Below, one piece after another: positions 33,419 through 39,411 of a stretch of DNA of 39,411 nt. This DNA comes from Thiohalobacter sp. (GTDB lineage Bacteria; Pseudomonadota; Gammaproteobacteria; Thiohalobacterales; Thiohalobacteraceae). Within the stretch, counting starts at the first letter, position 1, and every line of letters begins with the position of its first letter. The position numbers and the translations under genes were made by a program. A model generated the notes under the pieces. It worked only from the letters and a program-made list of their open reading frames with translations. It did not search any database and was not told the origin of the DNA. The stretch covers positions 1 through 39,411 of the forward strand of contig NZ_JALTON010000052.1 of NCBI RefSeq assembly GCF_027000115.1. Reading direction: 5' to 3'.

Positions 33419-34045
33419 TCACCCTTCCGATGCCAGCAGGGCAGCGATGCGCCCGGCGTGGGCAGCCTCCTGCCGCGCCAGCCGCAGGCGGCCGGCCTGG
33501 ACGATGGCGCCCAGCTCGGCCACTGCCGTGTCGAAGTCCTCGTTGATGATGAGGTAATCGTACTCGTTGTAGTGGGCGCTCTCGCTCACCGCATCGCGCA
33601 TGCGCCGGGCGATCACCTCGTCGCTGTCCTGGCCACGGCCGCGCAACCGCGCCTCCAGCGCCTCCCGCGACGGCGGCAGCACGAAGATCCCGGCCGCCTC
33701 CGGCCAGACCCCGCGGACCTGGCGGGCGCCCTGCCAGTCGATGTCCAGAAACACGTCCCGACCGGCCACCAGCTCCGCCTCCACCGAGGCCCGGGCCGTG
33801 CCATAGTAGTTGTCGAACACCCGCGCATACTCCAGGAAGGCCCCCTCCTCGATCATGGCCTCGAAGGCGGCATGATCGACGAAGTGATAGTCCCGCCCGT
33901 CGACCTCCCCCGGCCGCGGCGGGCGGGTGGTGTGGGAAACGGAAAACGCCAGTCCGTCCATGCGCTCCATCAGCGCCCGGACCAGGCTGGTCTTGCCGGC
34001 GCCGGAGGGCGCGGAAATGATGTAGAGATTGCCTTTCGGGGGCAT
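33419..34045 (-). CDS. gmk: guanylate kinase
   Basis: A 208-residue enzyme that phosphorylates GMP to GDP. The P-loop [12 protein letters not shown] (about 10-21), the GMP-binding [21 protein letters not shown] and [10 protein letters not shown] are intact. I start at the ATG at 34045, which has AGGAGCC before it; the open frame to 34096 overlaps yicC. It begins 47 bases after yicC and precedes rpoZ, the common gammaproteobacterial order. Confidence 0.96.
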   Translation of the reverse strand: MPPKGNLYIISAPSGAGKTSLVRALMERMDGLAFSVSHTTRPPRPGEVDGRDYHFVDHAAFEAMIEEGAFLEYARVFDNYYGTARASVEAELVAGRDVFLDIDWQGARQVRGVWPEAAGIFVLPPSREALEARLRGRGQDSDEVIARRMRDAVSESAHYNEYDYLIINEDFDTAVAELGAIVQAGRLRLARQEAAHAGRIAALLASEG

Positions 34046-34092
34046 GACGGCTCCTGCGGGTTGGGGGTCAGAAAATCCGGCCGTGATCGGCT

Positions 34093-34959
34093 TCATTCGA
34101 CATTCTGCACCTGTTCGCGCATCTGCTCGATCAGGACCTTGAGATCGACCGAGGCCCGGGTGGTCTCGGCGTCGGCGGACTTGGAACCCAGGGTGTTGGC
34201 CTCGCGGTTGAGTTCCTGCATCAGGAAATCCAGCCGCCGGCCGACGGCCTCGTCCCGCTCCAGCACCTGGCGCACTTCCTTTATATGGCCCTCCAGCCGG
34301 TCGAGCTCCTCATCGACGTCCATCTTCTGGGCCACGAACACCAGTTCCTGCTCCAGCCGGCCGGGATCGGCCTGCACCCCGGCCTCCTCCAGCCGGGCGA
34401 GCAGCCGTTCGCGGACGCGGTCGCGTACCTCGGGCAGCCGGGCGCGCACGCCGGCAACAATGGGTTCCATCGCGGCCAGCCGGGCCAGCAGCAGCTCGCG
34501 GATGTGCGCGCCCTCGCGCCGACGGGTGGCGACCAGTTCCTCCAGCGCGTCCCCGAAGGCCGCCATCACGTCCTCGCGCACCGGCCCCAGGTCGGGCTGC
34601 TGTTCGTGGATGACACCCGGCCAGCGCAGTACGTCCAGCGGGTCGACCGGCGCCGCCTCGCCGAAGCGGCCGGCAACGGTCGCGGCGGCCGTGGCCAGCT
34701 GGCCGATGAGTTCGTCGTCCAGTTCCAGCGCGCTGCCGGCGACCGGTGCCAGCCGCACCCTGAGATTGCACTCCACCTTGCCGCGGCGCAGGCGCTCGCC
34801 GACCCGCTCGCGGATGTGGGGTTCCAGTCCGCGCAGCTCCTCGGGCAGGCGCACGATGACTTCCAGATAGCGGTGGTTGACCGAGCGCAGCTCCCAGGTG
34901 AGCGCACCCCAGGCCGCTTCCCGTTCCTGGCGCGCGAAGGCGGTCATGCTGAGAATCAT
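34093..34959 (-). CDS. yicC: YicC-family endoribonuclease-like protein
   Basis: A 288-residue protein with the YicC start [12 protein letters not shown], followed by [27 protein letters not shown] and a C-terminal [20 protein letters not shown] segment with [15 protein letters not shown] at the end. Members of the family are reported endoribonucleases acting on small RNAs. It begins the yicC-gmk-rpoZ-spoT run and is divergent from the kinase gene at 35141; in E. coli its divergent neighbour is rph. Confidence 0.93.
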   Translation of the reverse strand: MILSMTAFARQEREAAWGALTWELRSVNHRYLEVIVRLPEELRGLEPHIRERVGERLRRGKVECNLRVRLAPVAGSALELDDELIGQLATAAATVAGRFGEAAPVDPLDVLRWPGVIHEQQPDLGPVREDVMAAFGDALEELVATRRREGAHIRELLLARLAAMEPIVAGVRARLPEVRDRVRERLLARLEEAGVQADPGRLEQELVFVAQKMDVDEELDRLEGHIKEVRQVLERDEAVGRRLDFLMQELNREANTLGSKSADAETTRASVDLKVLIEQMREQVQNVE

Positions 34960-35060
34960 GTCGTTCGTCCCTGTTGTCCGGCGGCGGCGGGCTGCCTGAC
35001 GATCAAGCCAATGAATTCAATGGTCATTTTTTCGTCCAGTAAGACCCGCGCTCAAGTACG

Positions 35061-35074
35061 GGCCGGCGCCGGCC
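35061..35074. promoter_or_regulatory. 14-bp perfect palindrome between yicC and the kinase gene
   Basis: GGCCGGCGCCGGCC lies near the middle of the 181-base divergent gap. It could be a dimeric regulator site or just a GC-rich chance palindrome. An AT-rich patch with GAATTC and TTTTTT lies to its left (about 35008-35032), where the yicC promoter would be expected. No convincing -35/-10 pair for the kinase gene was seen. Confidence 0.3.
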
Positions 35075-35140
35075 GACCAAGGGAACAATGGTAAGCCGGA
35101 TCGTCCGGCGGATAAACCGGACTACAAGAGTGCACCCCGC

Positions 35141-36088
35141 GTGCTGAAGAAAAAAGCACAGACCCTGCCCGCCGGCACCCGCCTGGACCAATACGAGATC
35201 GTCGAGGTACTCGGCGGCGGCGGCTTCAGTTTCGTCTATCTCGGGCGGGACCCCGCCGGCGAGCGGGTGGTCATCAAGGAGTACATGCCCGCGCGGCTGG
35301 CGTACCGGAACAAGGATCTGTCAGTGGTACCCCGGGGGACGTCCGAGGCCAGCCGCTTCAACCGGGGGCGCATGCTGTTCTTCCAGGAGGCCAGCGCCCT
35401 GGCCACCCTCAAGCATCCCAACATCGTGAACGTGATAAGCTTCTTCCGGGCCAACGGGACGGTCTACATGGTCATGGACTACCAGGAGGGCAAGAACCTG
35501 CAGCGCTACCTCCGCAGTCGCGGCGGCCGGCTCAGTGCGCGCTTCCTGCGGACGGTGTTCCCGCCGCTGCTGGACGGCCTGGAGGAGATCCACCGCAACG
35601 ACCTGCTGCACCTGGACATCAAGCCGGGCAACATCCACATCCGACCCGGCGGCCACCCGCTGCTGCTCGACTTCGGCGCGGTGCACGGCTTTCCGCAGAG
35701 CCGGCAGTCACAGCCGGGCTCGGTGATCAGCGCCGGCTTCTCGCCCATCGAACAATACGAACAGAACGGCTACGTCGGTCCCTGGAGCGATATCTATGCC
35801 TTCGGCGCCACCATGCGCGCCTGCATCGAGGGCAAACCGCCGCCACCGGCCAGGAGCCGTTACGAAAGGGACACCCTCAAGCCCGCCAGCGAACAGTACC
35901 GCAAGCACTATCCAGCGCCCCTGCTGCGCGCCATCGACTGGGCGATGGAGGTGGACCCGCTGCTGCGGCCGCAGAGCGTGGCCGAGTTCCGCGCCGCCCT
36001 GCTGGCCGAGGAAGCGCCCCCCGATCCCGACGCCTCCAGCTCGGGGCTGGGCCGGCTGGTGGCCAGCCTCCCCTGGGGCAAGGGCTGA
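35141..36088 (+). CDS. cytoplasmic Ser/Thr protein kinase (Hanks type)
   Basis: A 315-residue kinase with no membrane helix. The P-loop is GGGGFS at 25-30, the ATP-anchoring Lys is Lys46 in VVIKEY and the helix C Glu is probably Glu83 in FFQEAS. The catalytic loop is HLDIKPGN at 157-164, giving Asp159, Lys161 and Asn164; the usual Arg before the Asp is Leu, so this is a non-RD kinase. DFG is at 177-179, SPIEQY at 201-206 and SDIYAFG at 216-222. The start is GTG with no strong ribosome-binding site. It is followed after three bases by a PP2C phosphatase. The substrate is unknown. Confidence 0.92.
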   Translation: MLKKKAQTLPAGTRLDQYEIVEVLGGGGFSFVYLGRDPAGERVVIKEYMPARLAYRNKDLSVVPRGTSEASRFNRGRMLFFQEASALATLKHPNIVNVISFFRANGTVYMVMDYQEGKNLQRYLRSRGGRLSARFLRTVFPPLLDGLEEIHRNDLLHLDIKPGNIHIRPGGHPLLLDFGAVHGFPQSRQSQPGSVISAGFSPIEQYEQNGYVGPWSDIYAFGATMRACIEGKPPPPARSRYERDTLKPASEQYRKHYPAPLLRAIDWAMEVDPLLRPQSVAEFRAALLAEEAPPDPDASSSGLGRLVASLPWGKG

Positions 36089-36091
36089 GCC

Positions 36092-36970
36092 ATGCGCTTC
36101 GAAGAGGCCCGCACCAGTCGTGTCGGCAACCGGGAGGGCAACCAGGACCGCGCGTTGCTCATCGCCGACAAGGATGCCGTGCTGCTGGCGGTGGCGGACG
36201 GCATGGGCGGGCACGATCGCGGCGACCTCGCCGCCCAGGCCTTCGTCGACACCCTGCGCCGCGAGTTCCTGGGGCGCGACCCCATGGACGATCCGTCGGC
36301 CTTCCTGCGCAGCGCCCTCCAGCGCGCCCACCGGACCATCGTCGCCGTCGGCCGCACCCACCGCCCGCCGATCCGCCCCCTGACCACGGGCGTGGCCTGT
36401 CTGGTACAGGGCGACATGGCACACTGGGCCCATGTCGGCGACAGCCGCTTCTACCTGCTGCGCGACGACCATGTCTTCTTCCAGACCCGGGATCACACCC
36501 CGGTCGCCGACCTGGTCGCGGCCGGCGTCATCACCGAGCGACAGGCGCGGGTACACCCGATGCGCAACCAGGTCAATCAGTGCCTGGGCGACGCCGACCA
36601 CCCGCCGCGCATCAGCATGGGACCCACGGCCTTCCTGCAGCCCGGGGACGTGCTGTTGCTGTGCTCCGACGGTCTGTGGGCCAATGTCACCGAGGCCCGC
36701 CTGCTGGAGGTGCTGGAAAACGACAACCTGGCCGATGCCATCGAGACCCTGGCGGTCACCGCCGAGCAGAAGGCCTGGCCGCAGAGCGACAACATCACCG
36801 CCGTGGCGCTGCGCTGGGAGGGCCTGGAAGGCGAGACGGCCACCCGCGAGGAACTGGATGCCGCCGACGCGGCCGAGCCGGATCCGGTCGCCCGCGCCAT
36901 CGCCGAACTGGACCAGGCGCTGGCGGAATACGGCCACGAAATGACCGAACGCCACGACGGAAAATCCTGA
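36092..36970 (+). CDS. PP2C-type protein phosphatase
   Basis: A 292-residue metal-dependent Ser/Thr phosphatase. The metal and phosphate motifs are present: GNREGNQDR at 12-20, ADGMGGHDRG at 35-44, HVGDSRFYLL, CSDGLW and SDNITAVALRW. A tail of about 45 acidic residues follows the catalytic core. It begins three bases after the kinase stop, so the pair is surely cotranscribed and probably reverses the kinase's phosphorylation. No membrane helix or sensor domain is visible. Confidence 0.93.
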   Translation: MRFEEARTSRVGNREGNQDRALLIADKDAVLLAVADGMGGHDRGDLAAQAFVDTLRREFLGRDPMDDPSAFLRSALQRAHRTIVAVGRTHRPPIRPLTTGVACLVQGDMAHWAHVGDSRFYLLRDDHVFFQTRDHTPVADLVAAGVITERQARVHPMRNQVNQCLGDADHPPRISMGPTAFLQPGDVLLLCSDGLWANVTEARLLEVLENDNLADAIETLAVTAEQKAWPQSDNITAVALRWEGLEGETATREELDAADAAEPDPVARAIAELDQALAEYGHEMTERHDGKS

Positions 36971-36992
36971 GCTGCGTCCCCATCCAAGGCTG

Positions 36993-36998
36993 TATAAT
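36993..36998 (+). promoter_or_regulatory. candidate -10 element for rph-rdgB
   Basis: A perfect TATAAT preceded by TG lies 32 bases before the rph ATG. No clear -35 hexamer is found 16-18 bases upstream, which is the end of the phosphatase gene. It could let rph be expressed independently of the kinase/phosphatase pair. Confidence 0.45.
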
Positions 36999-37030
36999 CC
37001 GAAGGCTCCACTTCAGCCTCAGGTGACCCC

Positions 37031-37747
37031 ATGCGTCCCAGCCAGCGCGCCGCCGACGAACTGCGGCCCATCCGCATCACCCGCAACTACACCATGCACG
37101 CCGAGGGCTCGGTCCTGATTGAGTTCGGCAACACCCGCGTGCTCTGCACCGCCAGCGTGGAGACCCGCATCCCGCCCTGGCTGCGCGGCCAGGGCAAGGG
37201 CTGGGTGACGGCCGAGTACGGCATGCTGCCGCGCGCCACCGGCGAACGCATGAACCGCGAGGCCGCGCGCGGCAAGCAGGGCGGCCGCACGCTCGAGATC
37301 CAGCGCCTCATCGGGCGCTCGTTGCGCGCCGTGGTGGACATGAAGAAGCTGGGTGAGCGCCAGATCACCATCGACTGCGACGTCATCCAGGCCGATGGCG
37401 GCACGCGCACCGCCAGCATCACCGGTGGCTACGTGGCGCTGGCCGATGCCGTGCGTCACCTGATGGAACAGGGCGAACTCAAGGAAGACCCGCTCTCCGA
37501 CCAGGTGGCCTCGGTGTCGGTCGGCATCTACCAGGGCACACCCGTGCTGGATCTGGACTACGCCGAGGACAGCAACGCCGAAACCGACATGAACGTGGTA
37601 ATGAACGGCTCGGGCGACTTCATCGAGGTCCAGGGCACGGCCGAAGGCCATCCCTTCTCGCGCGGCGAGCTGATGGACATGCTGGACCTCGCCCAGGCCG
37701 GCATCTTCCGGCTGCTCGCGGAGCAGAAGAAGGCGCTGGAGGCGTGA
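37031..37747 (+). CDS. rph: ribonuclease PH
   Basis: A 238-residue phosphorolytic exoribonuclease that trims tRNA 3' ends. It begins [20 protein letters not shown] and carries the family segments [58 protein letters not shown] and [20 protein letters not shown]. It is full length with an intact C-terminus. It is followed by rdgB, as in many gammaproteobacteria. Confidence 0.97.
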   Translation: MRPSQRAADELRPIRITRNYTMHAEGSVLIEFGNTRVLCTASVETRIPPWLRGQGKGWVTAEYGMLPRATGERMNREAARGKQGGRTLEIQRLIGRSLRAVVDMKKLGERQITIDCDVIQADGGTRTASITGGYVALADAVRHLMEQGELKEDPLSDQVASVSVGIYQGTPVLDLDYAEDSNAETDMNVVMNGSGDFIEVQGTAEGHPFSRGELMDMLDLAQAGIFRLLAEQKKALEA

Positions 37748-37810
37748 ACGGAGTGTCGCCACCTGCCTTGCCGCTTGTATCCTGAATCCTGCATCTTGAA
37801 TCTGCCTTCC

Positions 37811-38404
37811 ATGAAAAAAATCGTGCTCGCCAGCAACAACCCGGGCAAGGTGCGTGAATTCAACGCCCTGCTCGCCGGCCACGACATCGAGGTGGTGCCG
37901 CAGTCGGCCTTCGAGGTGCCCGAGGCCGAGGAGACCGGACTGACGTTCGTGGAAAATGCCCTGCTCAAGGCACGCAACGCGGCACACCACACGGGACTCC
38001 CGGCCATTGCCGACGACTCGGGCCTTGAGGTGGACGCCCTCAAGGGTGCACCGGGGATCCGGTCCGCACGTTATGCCGGACCCGGCGCCTCGGATGCCGA
38101 GAATGTCGAGAAACTGCTTGCGGCGCTGCGGGGCGTGCCGGAAACCGAGCGCACGGCGCGCTTCCAGTGCCTGCTGGTGCTGCTTCGGCATGAAGCGGAT
38201 CCCACGCCGCTGATCTGCCAGGGCACCTGGGAGGGGCGCATTCTGGAAGCACCCCGTGGCGACAACGGCTTCGGCTATGATCCGGTGTTCCTGGTGCCGA
38301 CCCACGATTGCAGCGCAGCCGAACTCTCCCCCGATGAAAAGAACCGGATCAGTCACCGCGGCCAGGCCCTGCGCTGCCTGGTCGAACGCTTCCCCCGCAA
38401 CTGA
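37811..38404 (+). CDS. rdgB: XTP/dITP diphosphatase (RdgB/HAM1 family)
   Basis: A 197-residue enzyme that removes non-canonical purine nucleotides (ITP, XTP, dITP) from the pool. It starts MKKIVLASNNPGKVREF, with TFVENALLKARNAAHHTGLPA, ADDSGLEVDAL and NGFGYDPVFLVP, the substrate and metal motifs of the family. I choose the ATG at 37811; the frame from 37775 would add 12 unusual residues. It lies 63 bases after rph. Confidence 0.96.
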   Translation: MKKIVLASNNPGKVREFNALLAGHDIEVVPQSAFEVPEAEETGLTFVENALLKARNAAHHTGLPAIADDSGLEVDALKGAPGIRSARYAGPGASDAENVEKLLAALRGVPETERTARFQCLLVLLRHEADPTPLICQGTWEGRILEAPRGDNGFGYDPVFLVPTHDCSAAELSPDEKNRISHRGQALRCLVERFPRN

Positions 38405-38407
38405 GCC

Positions 38408-39411
38408 ATGAGCCCGCCCGGCGGCAGCGGTGCCCCCACCGGCATGAGCACCCGCTTCGCCGAGGCCGTGCTGCGCTGGCGCTGGGCGGTCATCCTGCTG
38501 GTGATCGGCCTGACCGTCGCTGCGGGCATGGGCGTCACGCGGCTGCAGCCACAGAATGACGCCCGCATCTGGTTCGGCCCGGACAATCCGCAGCGGCTGG
38601 CACTGGAGGCCCTGGAACGCACCTACAACAAGATCGACAACGTCTATATCGCGGTCGCTCCCGAGTCCGGCGATGTCTTCACCCGACGCATCCTCACGGC
38701 CCTCGTCGAGCTGACCGAGGCTGCCTGGCAGCTCCCCGACGCCAACCGGGTGGACTCGATCACCAATTTCCAGCACACCGAGGCGAACGGGGACGAGCTG
38801 GTGGTCGGCGACCTGGTGGAGGACCCGGCGGCACTGGACGAACGCGCGCTGCAACGCGTCCGCCGTATCGCGCTGGCCGAACCGCAACTGGTGAACCGGC
38901 TGCTGGCGCCGGACGGCCGCGCCGCGGGCATCAACGTCAACATCATCCGCTCGGGCAGCGACCCCGACGAAAGCACCCGCATCACCGCCGCGGCCGAGGC
39001 GCTGGTCGCCGACTTCCGGGCCCGCTACCCCGAACTGCGTTTTTATATCACCGGCGGCGTGCCCTTCGATGCCGGCTTCGGCCGCGCCACCAAGGACGAC
39101 CTGCGCACCTTCGTGCCGGCGATGTTCCTGGTGATCGCCCTGACCATGGCCCTGCTGCTGCGCTCGCTTACGGGCATGCTGGTGACCATGCTGGTCATCG
39201 CCTGCTCGACCCTGACCGCCATGGGCATCGCCGGCTGGACGGGCATGGGCCTGAACCCGGCCAGCGGCATCGCCCCGACCATCATCCTCACCCTCGCCGT
39301 CGCCGACAGCATCCACATCCTGGTCACCGCCTTCCAGCAGATGGCGCAGGGGCTGTCGCGCCGGGCGGCGCTGGTGCGCTCGCTGGAACTCAACATGCAG
39401 CCGGTGGCCAT
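38408..39411 (+). CDS. RND/MMPL-type exporter, N-terminal part cut by window edge
   Basis: The frame from the ATG at 38408 stays open to the end of the window (334 codons). A first membrane helix spans about 25-45 (RWAVILLVIGLTVAAGMGVT) and a periplasmic domain of about 185 residues follows. Then come three closely spaced helices (FVPAMFLVIALTMALLL, MLVTMLVIACSTLTAMGIAG and APTIILTLAVADSIHILVTA), the last with the conserved Asp of RND permeases. This matches the predicted exporters of the RND superfamily (COG1033-like). A start at 38444 is possible. It begins three bases after rdgB. The substrate is unknown and the second half lies outside. Confidence 0.85.
   Translation, partial: MSPPGGSGAPTGMSTRFAEAVLRWRWAVILLVIGLTVAAGMGVTRLQPQNDARIWFGPDNPQRLALEALERTYNKIDNVYIAVAPESGDVFTRRILTALVELTEAAWQLPDANRVDSITNFQHTEANGDELVVGDLVEDPAALDERALQRVRRIALAEPQLVNRLLAPDGRAAGINVNIIRSGSDPDESTRITAAAEALVADFRARYPELRFYITGGVPFDAGFGRATKDDLRTFVPAMFLVIALTMALLLRSLTGMLVTMLVIACSTLTAMGIAGWTGMGLNPASGIAPTIILTLAVADSIHILVTAFQQMAQGLSRRAALVRSLELNMQPVA

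Noticed and set aside
30177-33557. 1126-codon plus-strand frame opposite ridA, spoT and rpoZ
   Set aside because: It is an antisense shadow; the opposite strand has intact SpoT, RidA and omega proteins.
37019-39316. 765-codon minus-strand frame opposite rph, rdgB and the exporter
   Set aside because: The plus strand encodes full-length Rph and RdgB and the open frame of an RND exporter with clear membrane helices.
1-39411. CRISPR arrays, prophage, rRNA or tRNA genes
   Set aside because: No regularly spaced direct repeats, phage structural genes or structured RNA genes were seen in either strand.

Overview
The window is a chromosomal segment of a GC-rich gammaproteobacterium. The core gene order yicC / gmk-rpoZ-spoT-recG, rph-rdgB, a bioBFHCD cluster with comF, ubiC-ubiA, and both a cbb3-type and an aa3/caa3-type terminal oxidase point to an aerobic or microaerobic respiring member of the Chromatiales/Ectothiorhodospiraceae-like lineages. 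The genus is not readable from the sequence and that placement is inference. The only clearly foreign, AT-richer DNA is at the left edge.

Left edge (1-1874), accessory DNA: the end of an IS3-family element is followed by a fragment of an integron cassette array. It holds a small membrane ORF, an attC site, a cassette for an unknown Cys-rich protein, a second attC, a cassette carrying a broken DUF4160 gene plus DUF2442, and a third attC cut off by a second, internally deleted IS3-family element. No integrase gene lies in the window.

Respiration block (1950-18370), almost all on the minus strand. Reading in the direction of transcription: DUF2244 gene, coxB (with a fused cytochrome c domain), coxA, a 38-residue membrane peptide, ctaG and coxC. 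A small twin-transmembrane (DUF2909) gene on the plus strand faces coxC. Then come surf1, a SCO-like gene and ctaB, followed by ccoN-O-Q-P and the maturation genes ccoG-H-I-S. Thus two haem-copper oxidases, their copper-delivery proteins (CtaG, SCO-like, CcoI) and haem O synthase (CtaB) sit side by side. No haem A synthase gene (ctaA) is present here.

Biotin block (18711-23620): a tightly overlapping minus-strand operon of a small membrane protein gene, bioB, bioF, bioH, bioC and bioD, with a readable sigma-70-type promoter, divergent from comF. bioA is absent.

Signalling and core block (24434-34959), all minus: yicC, gmk, rpoZ, spoT, ridA, recG, ubiC, ubiA, a membrane diguanylate cyclase and a group II truncated haemoglobin. 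Here ridA lies between spoT and recG, where E. coli has trmH.

Right end (35141-39411), plus strand: a Ser/Thr protein kinase and PP2C phosphatase pair inserted between yicC and rph, then rph, rdgB and the start of an RND/MMPL-type exporter that runs off the window. Most long ORFs opposite these genes are GC-rich frame shadows and were left out.
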